DNA of 64,000 bases from Dipteris shenzhenensis (Eukaryota; Polypodiophyta; Polypodiopsida; Gleicheniales), in the NCBI GenBank assembly GCA_047967505.1, contig CM106539.1; one strand, 5' to 3'. The notes beneath the pieces are model-generated. The model ran no database searches and was not told where the DNA came from. It was given only the letters and a program-made list of their open reading frames with translations. Positions 31,829 through 42,650 of the stretch are shown one piece after another. Numbering within the stretch: position 1 is the first letter of the stretch; each line of letters begins with the position of its first letter. The position numbers were made by a program, and so were the translations under genes.

Positions 31829-32110
31829 CTATCCTATTTTGTCAAACAACAAGACTGTAAGACGGCTATCATATTTTGTCAAACATCCATCTGTCATCCG
31901 CACACCCTCCGCACACTTGTTACCATACATGGTTAGCATGGTAATTCTTGATTCAAGCCTAATAATGATGATAACAGCATTTGTTAAAGTTACATCTATC
32001 AAAATAGATGTTCTTGATTCATGCCTAATAGTGATGATAAGAGCACTCATTTGTTGGCATTACATCCATTACATGCTAATCACCTACATCGACATGCTAA
32101 CCAAGGCAAC
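31829..32110. repeat. Short direct duplications at the element's broken end
   Basis: ACGGCTATCCTATTTTGTCA (31834-31853) is repeated as ACGGCTATCATATTTTGTCA from about 31862. A unit starting TTCTTGATTCA(A/T)GCCTAATA occurs at about 31945 and 32010 with a body of about 57 bases. These lie exactly where the Ty3 pol sequence stops, so they probably mark a rearrangement junction. Confidence 0.8.
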
Positions 32111-32354
32111 ATTATACCATTTTGCATACGTATTGACTGTACATCTACAAAGAGTATACATATCCACCAATGTATTTCCATACGTAAAGCTCTTGAAATA
32201 CTATCAAGATGTCTTTTCAAGTAAGCCTAGCCTCCTTCCTTGCCCAATACATATTCTCCAAGTATGTTGGAGGAACAGATATGAGGTATGATGATCCTTT
32301 TAATGGACAAGGCTATAAGTGGCATAGCCTGGGCATCCCTTAATCCCATCTCCT
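32111..32354. other. AT-rich anonymous DNA
   Basis: I see no motif or repeat here that I can name. Confidence 0.4.
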
Positions 32355-32621
32355 TTAATCCTTAATGGGAGCAACAGGTGTAGCTGGCCTTATCGAAGCT
32401 AGCTGCATAGGTGTAGCAGAAGCAATAACTAGATCTAGAAGACAAGCCTCATCACCTCTAACATAGCCCCATATACTCTTACCAACTAACACATTATTCA
32501 CCATAAAACTCCACATGGAATACTTAGTTCCATCCAATTTATCCTCCCAAGCCAAAACTTCAAACACGTCTCCCGAATTTAGATTCAGATTTTGATTCTG
32601 AACCATCTTAGATGTATGCAT
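32355..32621 (-). pseudogene. Copia-type gag N-terminal fragment
   Basis: The minus strand from the ATG at 32621 reads through KLDGTKYSMWSFMVNNVLVG and SIWGYVRGDE. This is the gag-type motif (LdGtNY..W...M...L.gk.lW..v.g) of copia elements and related plant UBN2/DUF4219 proteins. The frame ends after 88 codons. No knuckle, pol or LTR is seen on either side, so it is an isolated scrap or a short domesticated relic. Confidence 0.55.
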
Positions 32622-33200
32622 AAACTGCCCACTGATTCACATGTTGTGAATGGTATTGCACCAACAAAATCACATTAACCCACTAGCTAATGCTTGGCTA
32701 AACAATGCACAAACCTCACTTAACTTCCAATGCAGACCTGTACTTGCAAAACATGAACTAATTTGAATGTTGTATTGCCAAATACAGAGGTAAACAGCTC
32801 CAAATCCTTTCCCATAATTGGCAACAGTCTCAAAACCTGCTCAAAATAGTGTAGACAGCAACTACATTCACTGTTATTGGGGCGGACAAGCTAGAAAGCT
32901 GTAGTAGACCCAATATATAGCGTATAAGAATGATTACACACTAACATAAACAAGTTTCTTCTCCCTTAAAAAACAAACACTAGAATGAGAAAGCTGAAAA
33001 GCATCTTGGATGTTTAATAGCAGCAAATATGAAGTTACACAAGAGTAACACCTGAACAATCCATGAATCTAAACCAAAATTTGCTAGAGTAGAAAACATA
33101 AAATGCATCTTGAATGTTTACTAGAAAAACTAAAAATTAAACAAGAGTAACACCCGAACAATCCATGTCTACAATCCATGTCTATAATCCATAAGTTTAG
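32622..33200. other. AT-rich DNA 3' of the DDE transposase-like gene
   Basis: AT-rich, with TTTAATAGCAGC/TTTACTAGAAAA-type near repeats and two copies of ACAATCCATG(A/T)(A/C)T sequence at about 33056 and 33160. It probably belongs to the 3' non-coding part of the transposon, whose ends I could not find. Confidence 0.35.
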
Positions 33201-33459
33201 CATTGACACATCTATGGGCATCTTCTCATAAATGCTGCATCATGCCACATAGCTTGCCAACAAATTTATCCTGCAAAACAAACATAAGCTCCCTGTCAAG
33301 TTACATGCCGCAAACCTAGGATCCCTATGTGATAAGAAGGATTGAAAGCACATTAACAAAAACATATGTTACCTTCATCTACATCAGAGATTGGAGCAGT
33401 AGGGCTGCAAATGGACTAGGAAGGAGGGAAGGGAAGGGACGACTTCAAAATGGATAAAC

Positions 33460-34375
33460 TTTACAAAAATTTAAAAAATAGAAAATGTACCTTTTCTGCC
33501 CTGAACATATTCATTGAAAAGTTTATAGTCATTCTCATCAAGATGGTATTTCTTTGTTTGTCGATCATAGTTGAGATTGGCCAAGGCTATTATAGATTCC
33601 AAATCCACACATTGGTTGTCAACAAGGTCATATGTGTAGGTCCTAGTTCCCTTTGCTTGTTGATACCATGACAAATGAATTTGAACATTCAAAGGCCTAT
33701 CCAATAGATCAAAGGGGCCTCTTGTCTCTTTTAGACAATTTCCAACCTTTCTCCTCATGCTTACCACCCTTCCAAGGTACCACATGCCGTTTACAGCACC
33801 CTTACTAGTATTCCCAGCTTTTCCTTTTCCTCTTGTCTTTTTGTTTGCATTTATTGATGTGCTTTCAAACAAAACTGCAAAAAGTTTCATCGCGCATACC
33901 AAGTGTCTCACTTATGGCCTTTGCTTCTAATAATCCCTCTTTCAATGCAGATACCATATGGTTGTCACTACTCACACAAGCATAGTCTCCCAGGTTGACC
34001 AAAGGAGTGTCATTCTCCTTTTCCAAAGTAGCCCATATATTTTCTTGTTTAGAATGAGCTGCTGGAAATTTAAGAATTGAACCTGCTTGAAACTCTGCTA
34101 TTCTATTAAGTGCTCCTGTACTACTCAGCAAATCAAAGCCATCATAGCATCTTCCATTCCGAACCATTCCACCCACCTTGCTGAAAAAATTCTCACATGC
34201 ATCCGATCCCGTGCAAGAAAGGGGTACGTGCAAGTGAGGATGCTTTTCCCTAAAGGTCTTTATCAAGAGAACCACAAAGTGACATGACAATTGAATGTCA
34301 ATGAATGTTTCTCTACTGATAAAGTTTTGCTTTAGGGAGTATGCATCATGTTTAGTGATCCACATGCGCCAAATC
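33460..34375 (-). pseudogene. Transposase-like gene, last exons (acidic block and Tudor-like segment)
   Basis: A 106-base intron (34481-34376, GTATGT to ATGTAG) joins FFFR to IWRMWITKHDAYSL in phase, which is strong support for the gene model. The exon holds LSCTGSDACENFFSKVGGMV (about 34155-34215), the place of the third catalytic acid (Glu). After a one-base frame change at about 33870 come a basic patch (KKTRGKGKAG) and GMWYLGRVVSMRRKVG ... GPFDLLDR ... LSWYQ, resembling a Tudor/chromo-type barrel. The frame reaches a GTACAT donor after QGRK at about 33492. A further small exon near 33250 is possible. Confidence 0.6.
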
Positions 34376-34481
34376 CTACATATAGAAAGAACCATGAGTA
34401 TTAGCCACATAAACCTTGGAAATATGTTCAAAATCCTTTATTCATATATCACTAATAGCAATGGTAGCAACTTCTACATAC

Positions 34482-36229
34482 CTGAAAAAGAAAGACACCT
34501 TTCCTGCAGCTTTCACACGACCATACAAGTCTAAGGTAGGTGATAAGAAAATATCAATGTAAGATGCTACTATTGATAAGTACATATGTGTGCCCAATGT
34601 CCGCTCTTGGTGAGCACCATAGCCTTCTTGTAATAACTTCAAACACTTTTGTACTTTCTTTGTGCAGCTCTCCAATTTTGTCTATCCTTCCTCTCAATAT
34701 CCCCTTCTTGCAAGCCATGTTCATCAACCTTGAATAATTGATATACAATTGCTACATGATTCAAAGTCACAAGCTCTCTACCAAGTACCAACCTCCTAGA
34801 TGCACTATCCAAAGGATTGATAAGTTTCTTTCCATTATGGATATAGTCTTGATCATGCAAACCACTGATACTCCCATCAAATGTGATGTGTGCTGTAAAG
34901 GGCCAACCCTTCCAAGGAATGCACAACCTGGGACCTTGACAAGAAGAGTAATCTTGCAACATCAACTTTCTGCACCTACTATCCCCATCTGAAGCATGTC
35001 CTATCAATGGACCTACCACGTCCCTTAGAAAAATATTCCAAGAAAGCTAAATGCTCTCCCACTGTTCTCTGACAAACATGGAATCAAACCTATTACATGT
35101 CAATTGCACCAATAGAACTAGCTTTGAAGAGGATTCACTATCAATACCCTTGCATAATGAGCAATCACATTATGTTGAAAAGCATCCATAACTCTAAGAT
35201 ATCCATCTTGACCATCACCAACTTGCACGACAAAGTCTGGAATGCAAGTGTGTTCCAGCTTTTTACCACAAAAGCCAACCAAATTATCATCACATGCCAC
35301 CCATCTCACCATTCTTTTCACAACTGTTTCATCCTCAGCTAGAAGAACTGGCACACTACCCAAGGGTATACCTTTCTTCGTCATGTGACAAGTGTAAAAT
35401 TCTCTTGCATGTTGAAATATATCCTCTTGTAAACTAGTTCGAAAGAAAAGTGCTTTTCTTGTGGACCTCATTGTGGTGGACATGTGTGGACCTCCAAGGT
35501 TAAGTGATAAGAAATTATGCAACCTTGTCCCTCCCCATATCTTGAAAGTCTCAAATAATTCCTTTGTTGTATTGGAATATCTCTTCCCTTGACCTACTCT
35601 TGAAATGTTTTGTGAAATGTCAACAAAGAAGTTCCACAATGCCTTCTTTCCCTCAAACAGACCTAGCTCATGAGCATTGATTATATCTTGACAAAATTTT
35701 CTAACATCTTTCCTCACCATGGCTTCCATAGTGCTCTCCCGAAGACTTCTAACCTTCACGCTCAATGCAACAACTTCAGTTCTTGTGAATGCTATCTCCT
35801 TCTTCAATACCCGAACCATTGTGGACTTTGTTTTTGCTACTCTCAATAACTCTAAATGAGTCAAATAATCTAACCGTCTACCACCTCCTGTGTCTCTTGA
35901 TCCATGAGTGTCTGAAGATCAAATTTGTCGATACACTCGCATGCGAAAGTCTCGTTCTTTAGGAATAGTAGCACATGCACCACATTGCAAATTATCAAAG
36001 TATGTTCCCTCCAAACATATCCACTTGCAATCCTTATGACGGAAAGTGCCATTAATTTCAATGAACTCTGTTGTCCCCATCATAATTGTTGCCTTAGTTG
36101 CTAGCTCATTGTGCCATTTGCCACCTCCCTTACTATCATCCAAAAAGGGTTTCAAGTCAACCACATTCCCATCATAGTTATATGACCCTTGCCAAAAACC
36201 CCAACACAAGGTTGCAAGCAAGCTACTCT
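34482..36229 (-). pseudogene. Transposase-like gene, exons 3-4 (RNase H-fold catalytic core)
   Basis: Exon 3 starts at 36229 (ESSLLATLCWGFW) after a CACAG acceptor, in phase with exon 2. It shows a Cys cluster (FDNLQCGACA), then the likely first catalytic carboxylate VPVLLAEDETVVKRMVRWV and DDNLVGFCGKK (about 35240-35340). A TGA sits at 35919. At about 35150-35090 a short intron or a frame change leads to exon 4, with an in-frame TAG at 35047-35049. Exon 4 has GHASDGDSRCRKL and HDQDYIHNGKKLINPL (about 34820-34870), recalling the second Asp block of P-type transposases. A further frame change lies near 34660. The donor CAG/GTATGT is at 34482/34481. The family call is inferred from this block order. 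Confidence 0.6.
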
Positions 36230-36272
36230 CTGTGAGCAAAGGAGGAATCTGTTAAGTTCCCAATAGACTTGA

Positions 36273-36452
36273 TGGAGAGAGAGCCAAAAGCCATATGACT
36301 AGCTACACCTAACATCTCCATAAAAAAACAGAAATAGTGATTGAAAATAGAAGCTTGAAAATTTGCCTAATGGAGAGAGAGCCAAAAGCCATATGACTAG
36401 CTACACCTAACATCTCTATAAAAAATCAGAAATAATGATTGAAAATAGAAGC
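36273..36452. repeat. Tandem duplication within intron 2
   Basis: An 82-base core (36273-36354) beginning TGGAGAGAGAGCCAAAAGCC is repeated 98 bases on (36371-36452) with about five differences. Both copies are inside the intron between exons 2 and 3, upstream of the acceptor. Confidence 0.9.
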
Positions 36453-36604
36453 ATATGAGAAATACCTGATGGCTTTCGTGATGCATTGGCAGTTTGCAAG
36501 GTGTCATTATCTATAAGAAAACATTACAATAGAGCATAAGAAAAAATGTTCACTTGGAAAATACAAAGCTGATGGAAAACACAGCTAGAACATGTGAGTT
36601 TTAC

Positions 36605-37679
36605 CTTTAGCAGAACATTTCTTGAAAAAACCACTTAGATCTCTTTGCTTCTTATCTATAATTGTCACCTTGGATGGGCGACCACCAGCCCTCTTCACTT
36701 GATTACTAGAATCAATGCCACTAGCCTTTGTGATATGTAGCTTGGATTTCATATGCTCAATCATGCATTGTCGTAGAGATCCTGTCTTTGGAAATAGTGG
36801 TATCCACTTGTTATCTAGCATGCAGCTTATATAGACTTTTGATAGAGTGCTATAATCTCCAATAGTCTCTGTTACTAGTTGAAACACCACATTACTCTCA
36901 CTTGCAAAGGTTGAAACCTCCAACATTGCTTCATTTAGTTTTTCTTTTCCTAATTCCATAATGTCATCCAATGAACCAAGGCTGTCTTTTCTATGGCTCT
37001 CTTGCTCACATAACCCAATAATCCCCATATGGGATGCTGAGTTGATGTGTGAGTGTGTGTAATTATACAAAGTGTCAGGACCCCCTTGACCATAAGAGCA
37101 ATCACACTCCTCACACCAAATCTGAAACAATGCTTTACCATCCTTGTCCTTTGACATGAGCTCAAATCTATCATGTCGGCCTTTTGCTCTTAACTTTTCT
37201 TTGGCTATCTTAATCTCCCTCTGCCATTTTTTGACCTCAGATGGTGTTGCAAGGTGACTCTTCAATCGATTCTTAGAAACACTACCACACGTAGTCGAAT
37301 CATCCACCATATTGTACCTCTCACACGCTTGAGCAAGATCATACATACATAAATCTGGAGACACTGTACACTTTGGCTGCATTTTATTGCTATCTCCAAC
37401 TGAGTCCACTTTTTGGCATTTGCCTTGTGTATCATATTCCATTTTCAATTGGATGGTTACTTTTGCAACATCAACTATCCATCTCTCCTCTTGCTTGGCC
37501 CCTATTGGAATTTTCCTAGATCCTCCCAAAAATATAAACTCATCTATGATGAGATTATCAAGGATGATCTCTTCTCTCAAGTCCTTGTAGGTACCACCGG
37601 TTTTAAGATGAACATATCCCAACACATGATTTTCAGCCACACCCTCATCTAACACAATCACAATATCATGCCTCTCCAT
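36605..37679 (-). pseudogene. Transposase-like gene, exon 1 (zinc-finger N-terminus)
   Basis: The ATG at 37679 (MERHDIVIVLDEGV) opens an uninterrupted 1,075-base exon. It contains a Cys/His cluster, IWCEECDCSYG then TLYNYTHSHINSASH (about 37020-37110), that could bind zinc and DNA as in transposase N-termini. A basic end (RAGGRPSKVTIIDKKQRDL) leads to the donor AAAG/GTAAAA at 36605/36604. A 45-base exon 2 (36510-36466, reading DNDTLQTANASRKPS) and exon 3 (from 36229) follow in phase. The zinc-binding role is inferred from spacing. Confidence 0.6.
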
Positions 37680-39190
37680 GCTCCTATAAAAGGGCTAGAT
37701 AACAAAAAAGGTGCCCAACAAGATAATCTCAAATGGACAGCAAAACCTGTTATAAAGTAAAGAAAATGAGGAGAAAATTACAGCAAAACCATCATCAACA
37801 TGTTCAAAATGAAGGATGAAATGGACATAAAACCTGGAGCAAAGTATGGAAGAATCAGAGCTGCTTCAAGCCAACAATCTCCTTTTGAAGCTTATAGCTA
37901 CTCTAGCAACTAGTAACAAATTACAGCACCTGTAAACAAATTCCAACCAAAAACATGTGAGTTGAAGTAGAAACATAGGCCTTCTCAATGCATTATTTGC
38001 AGTGGCAGCAAAACCTATTGTAAAGTAAAGGAAATGAGGAACAAATTACAGCAAAATCATCATTAACATGTTCAAAATGAAGCATGAAATGGACATAAAA
38101 CTGTTGACATGTATGGTGATATACAGCTACAAATGTGATTATGGAAGCATGTAGACAAGGAGTACGATTCTCAAGCCCACCTTGTCAACCACACATAAGG
38201 CCAAATAGGCTGAGAGCACACTAATAGCACCAAGTCCTAGCTGAAAGCTAGCTGGTTTGAACTAAAAAGATTGCAAAAGAGTATGGAGTCATTGCCAGTT
38301 AATTGTGTAGAGAATGGGAATGCCCAAGGTGGTATATACAGCTAGCTGTGGCCATTTGAAGGTCTTCTAACATGCTTTTGAAAGGATTTTCTGGCTCTCT
38401 GGCAAGTCCCCTACTCTATCAGACTCATGGGCAACAATAAATGGCAGGATTCGATGATCAGAGACTCCCAAAGATTAGGGTGTTACGCTAGATAATAATT
38501 GAAAACGGGAGTTGGCGGGCAAAAAGACTCGATCAAATCAGTGGTTTGCCGCCCACGTGGCCAAAAGGGCCAACTCATCGAGGACCCATGTTTAGCGAGA
38601 TTCTAAAGGTATTGACTTGATCAATAACGACACCCACCACCTTAACATGCTCAGCTTTGTATCAGTCAAGCTTTCTATGCACGGACAAATGGCATTGCCA
38701 GATTTAGCTCTGTGCTGCGACAAATGGCACTTTCAAATGCCATTCATGTTGATTTAAAATCTTTGGAGGGGAAAAAATAGCAAACGGCACTCCCAAAAGT
38801 CTACCATGTAGGTTTGAGTCTGAGCGGAAGCTAAGCTCCGTTTTTGAATTGTTGTGAGCTATTGAATAGCAATATGGGTTCTGAGCAGGCGTTCACATTT
38901 GAGGAGATTATAGTGGGAGCTTGTTAATTATGAGAAGGCTGATGAATGCCCAGAATTGGAATGAGCTAAGGGCATGTTGAGACGGCTCTGTAGATTTCAA
39001 AACTCTTGTCACTTGAAATCTGGAAGGAAAGTTGCTTTAAAATATGCTGGCGTGATGCGGTGGCAGGGGCAGTGCAGTGTGGAGTACGATATTGCTTTGC
39101 GTGTGGGGATGGTCGAACAGAACACACTCACACACACACACATGGATTGTGGGAATGAAAGGGGAAAGGAAGGAATCAAAGATAATCAGC
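37680..39190. other. Upstream non-coding DNA of the transposon-like gene
   Basis: No gene recognised. Contains the 95-bp direct repeat pair listed separately and three short ACAAATGGCA/AAACGGCAC words (38683-38790). A frame at 38974-39333 (plus) has no motif, and its region includes a short (CA)n at about 39126-39141. Confidence 0.4.
37739..38105. repeat. Direct repeat pair, about 95 bp, 268 bp apart
   Basis: AGCAAAACCT(G/A)TT(A/G)TAAAGTAAAG at 37739 and 38007, followed in both by TTACAGCAAAA(C/T)CATCAT(C/T)AACATG and GAAATGGACATAAAAC. They lie upstream of the transposase start and may be subterminal repeats of the element. Confidence 0.85.
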
Positions 39191-39330
39191 AAATAATGAC
39201 GATGATCAAGTGCCCGAACAAAGCAAAATCACTTACCTTGCGGGGGATATTCGCTTCAGTGGAGGTGGCGGGGGTGTTGTTGCCTTCTCTACAGGCGCAG
39301 CGGGAGCACTGTGACCATCAAGGGCAACAT
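39191..39330 (-). other. Exon-like Pro-rich stretch
   Basis: On the minus strand a frame reading SAPAAPVEKATTPPPPPLKR (about 39255-39315) ends at a good donor, AAG/GTAAGTG (about 39235). Pro-rich runs of this kind occur in juxtamembrane or linker regions of plant proteins. I cannot assign a gene. Confidence 0.25.
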
Positions 39331-39646
39331 TAATGCAAGAAGGTAAAACGCCAGATCCCAAAAAAGAAGAAAGTAGTAGCCATGAAGACAAGTAGGTGTT
39401 TCTCTCACAACGGTCATTCCTGCTGGAACGAGCAGCCAGCTCCTACAGCGAGTATCGAGGGAAATCTTGTTGTGCATGTATGAACTCGAACAACAGCAAA
39501 ATCTTGCTACGGGAGTAATCAAATCATAGTGCTGCTATGATACTTGCAAAAACAAAACGCTGGCGTAACGTGCATGATCGAAGACGATCGTTTTGAGTTT
39601 GCCTGGAAAAGTTGAACAACCATCTATACGTGGCTGGGGGCCGCCG

Positions 39647-39838
39647 ATGTACTCCGAGCCTTACAAAACTGTGGAGCGGTTTGATCTCATGACTAAAAAT
39701 TTAGCAATGCTGTCGACTCTTGCAAGGCATCTCCATTAGAGTGATAGTTTGTTAGACTGGAATCAGAGACTCCGGATGGCATTGGAAGTGGCGCAGGGAC
39801 TAGAATACCTTCACAGCTTAAACAGGGAGGATCCATGA
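39647..39838 (+). pseudogene. Receptor-like kinase relic (kinase subdomain VI region)
   Basis: A 64-codon frame with one TAG (39734-39736) ends SLLDWNQRLRMALEVAQGLE, then YLHS. This is the (L)W..R..IAL.VA.GLEYLH segment that precedes the HRD loop in plant LRR receptor-like kinases. The HRDIKSSNIL loop that should follow is absent (TGA at 39836). The upstream part (VERFDLMTKN) may derive from the start of the kinase domain, implying an internal deletion. Confidence 0.6.
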
Positions 39839-41397
39839 AAATTAACATTTAAATAGGAGAGTCAAACCGTGATGCAGCTAAGGAAAGAGGTGTGGCCATA
39901 GAGGACTCACCTGGCTTACTCCAAAAAGCTCCCTGGAATCAGATAATACGTAGTGCTTTGTTGCAGATGTCGCGCTTAAAAGGCAGAGGCGGAACGAAGC
40001 AAAGGGGCAGAGGTGGAACGAAGCCAAAGGGTATAAGATAGGGCAAAAGTACAGGGCATAAGATAGGGCAAAAGTCATGTGCAGGATAGGAAACCCATTT
40101 TCCCTCGCTTCCCCATTTCCCCCCTTCATTTTTGGGGATAAAATTGGCTCCATTTCACCATGGTTAAGAAAACATAGAGTATGGTCAACCGTGTGAAAAG
40201 CCCTCACTCATGGGATAGGCCACATGTGTACACATACTTGGGAGGGCAATTAATTTCTACTTTTGTTGGCAAGCCAACTAACCTAATTACTTTATAACAA
40301 CTTTTCCAAGCCCAAATCTATCATGGTTTCCTTAGTTATTAGGTTCACCGCCACTGATCCATAGTGTATTAAGGCATTTGTAATGGTGTCCTTCAATGCA
40401 CATCTTTGCTTTGATAGTTCTAGGGTCATCGTCTCTCATAGATTGTCCCAAGACTTACACATAGCGGTCACATGACTTCCTTCCTATCACAAATTCTGAA
40501 TGAAGGGTTCTATTAAGAAATTCACTATTCAAATAGCAGTCACACAGTCGTAATATTGAAAAGACACATGTATATTACACTACTATAGACACTAGAATAA
40601 AATAGTAAACCTATATTAAAGAGAGAATGATTTAATGATATATTTGTTTTATATTATGAAAGACTGTTTATATCATGACTTACAAGGTTGGATCTCAAGT
40701 TCCTTGATTTGAACCACCCTTAAAACCCATTTCTTGGATCTACAACATTGGGACTCCATGCCCACTCCATGTAGCCTTCCATTACTCCATTTTTTATTTA
40801 ATCCTCTGATAGATAGTCTCTTTGTCTTTGGGTGATTGGGCAATTTTGCAAAGTGTGCAAAGCAAAGTGTACTAGAAAGATAGAGTGAATATTTACAAAT
40901 GCCAAAAGAGAATAAGGACAACTTAGGAGAACCAGCTTGTGGTCAAAATCAAAGAGTGAAAGAGTGAGAGGGTATAGGTGTGGGTGTGGTGGTGTTCATG
41001 TGGCCATGTTATGCTTAATTTGCTTGTAGGAATGCATTACTATGGAACATTTCTTACACCTTTTTCCATAGCCTTTTCTCTTATTTTCTCTAAACATTAG
41101 CCCCTTTAATTAGCCACGATTAGTTCTTTGATTACCATAATTAACAATAAGAATCACCATCAATAAAGGAGACCTAGTGTTAGTTTTGGGCTTAGTTCAT
41201 GAACACCCAGTGACTGACTTATCAAATGAGTATTTGTGTGTCATTTCTACATTGGGTCTACATCTAGGGTAAAGATTGGTTCCCCCCCCCCTCCCACCCC
41301 CCTAACTTAAATTTAAGATTAGCCAAAACATAAAAGGGCCCCCACCCCTAATGTATAAGCTTATGCATCATCTGCAAAAAACCCCCCTAGTGTACAC
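39839..41397. other. Anonymous AT-rich DNA
   Basis: No supported gene. A homopolymer-rich block (C9, then CCCACCCCCC) stands at about 41282-41302. The longest minus frame (39878-40207) carries repeats of LCPFASFRLC type from a short duplicated stretch (39976-40080) and is not gene-like. Confidence 0.4.
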
Positions 41398-41735
41398 TCA
41401 CGTGATATTGTAAGGTTCCCCTTCTGAATCCCCTGGGTGTGAATTGCACTCTGGTCCTAGGCAGATTACACCCATTGCAAAGCCTATGCCCGGCATCCCC
41501 ATGAAGAAACCAAGTTGGAAAGTGGTAGAGTCACCGTGGTTGAGCCAGATGTCAATCTCTTGAGGGCCCATCCACTCCATCATGCGGTACATTCATCATA
41601 CAATCGAACAAAGTCCGGGTCCACTTCTCGTTTCTTATGGAGGCAAAGTTGAACCCCCTTTGCAAGGCTACAAAATTATAATTGTCGCCTCCAAGGTGAG
41701 GGGATACTCTTCTGGTATCTCCAAGTAGTTCCATG
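41398..41735 (-). pseudogene. Unassigned fragment, possible post-LRR (C-JID-like) scrap
   Basis: Two minus-strand frames meet at about 41590: ALQRGFNFASIRNEKWTRTL, then MGPQEIDIWLNHGDSTTFQL and GFAMGVICLGPEC. The pattern 'P..EI..WLNH.......L.......GFA.GV' resembles the C-JID segment after the leucine-rich repeats of plant TNL immune receptors (P..eiP.WF.h.....i......... GfAlc.v). No TIR, NB-ARC or LRR motif is seen nearby. The assignment is weak. Confidence 0.25.
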
Positions 41736-42251
41736 GTCCCCGATCCTCCAAAAATTCATCGCCCAAGGTTGCCTAGGGTAGGGTTTTGGGCTTGGACGCT
41801 GGTGGAAGAACAGCTTGCTTAAGGATGCCTTCTAGGAGAAAGTAGTATCCCAAAGATGAGAGGTGGATGACTGCAACTGTTATGAGGAGGCCACAGGCTG
41901 AAAGGAGAGGGGGGAGTCGCTCCACTATGCCCTTGCTTAGGGGCTTCGGTCCAAGGGGGGCGAGAGGAAGCGGATGGAGGATAAGAAATATGTGGAGAGC
42001 TAACACATGGGGGTGTGTGGTGAGTGTGACTACATTAGGGGTTACTGATGGAGGGGGGGAAGAAGAAGAAGGGGGGTGGGGGGGGTGAGGGATAACCGGG
42101 GGGGATGACCGAAGGGGGGGCACGGGAGGGGCAGTTGTAGTAGTGACCGTCCAGGCTGAGGGAGCCCCTTAGATCCTACTGTTGTATCTACTCCTATGTG
42201 TTCCATTGGGGGCTCTGGCTAAACATTGAAGAAAGTCTCTTCCTCCAAGGT

Positions 42252-42650
42252 TCAAGGGTGGTCAACTGAGGCATCCATTGACTGCTTGCGGAGTCTGGCA
42301 CATTGTCTGTGGTTCTTCACGTTCACATTGTAAGCATTGGCCTGGCAGCCCCTAGATCTCAGTGCGCTGCTTGAACTCACTGCCATATAGGGTCTCTCCT
42401 CTGGAAGAGTCTCTGGACACACAACTATTAGCTTGAGTCGAGGGACTCCACCGTTTGCTACCACTATTGCTGGTGACCCCACTACCGTGCCAAAGGCTCC
42501 TCCTATGGAGTGAAGGATGGGTCGATACTCCTTCGGGAGCCTTGGGAATCGAAGAGTCACTGGGAAGCGAGGCACATGGTGTGTCAAATCTAGTACAAAG
42601 GCATGGATCCTTTGAAACCACTGCCAAAAGATCCACAAAAACCACAACCA
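42252..42650 (-). pseudogene. LINE ORF1-like fragment (DUF4283/zinc-knuckle type)
   Basis: The minus strand reads WFQRIHAFVLDLTHHVPRFP, then VTLRFPRLPKEYRPILHSIGG and GTVVGSPAIVVANGGVPRLK. This is the 'LP..Y....L..IG..lG.vlg.......pR..v' pattern of the RNA-binding protein encoded by plant LINEs. In another frame, GLPGQCLQCE and later Cys residues (about 42290-42350) look like the start of its zinc knuckle. Stops and a frame change break it. No matching RT is adjacent. Confidence 0.55.

Larger units (their letters stand above)
27136..31830 (+). mobile_element. Ty3/gypsy element with RNase H upstream of gag, 3' truncated
   Basis: In order on the plus strand: an unrecognised frame (27340-27750), an RNase H domain (27974-28441), gag with a zinc knuckle (28948-30078), then protease and RT (30075-31828). 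The coding ends abruptly at the start of the usual pol RNase H, just after DWSKTFYIKT at about 31828. Beyond that the sequence is unrelated and locally duplicated. There is no integrase and I recognise no LTR. The left border is uncertain. The RNase H may belong to the element or to an older neighbour. Confidence 0.7.
33200..37679 (-). mobile_element. DDE transposase-bearing DNA transposon (P/Kolobok-like), ends not found
   Basis: A multi-exon minus-strand transposase-like gene (37679 to about 33460, perhaps 33200), with non-coding DNA on both sides holding internal direct repeats (37739-38105). I searched by eye for terminal inverted repeats outside the coding part and did not find a convincing pair, so the outline is that of the gene. 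Confidence 0.55.

Noticed and set aside
33865-33911. A 25-base GT...AG 'intron' bridging the two frames
   Set aside because: Too short to be spliced; a one-base frameshift explains it better.
38500-38620. Candidate terminal inverted repeat of the DDE transposon (GGGAGTTGGCGGGC / GCCAACTC words)
   Set aside because: The words pair only locally with each other and no counterpart was found beyond the 3' end of the gene near 32-33 kb.
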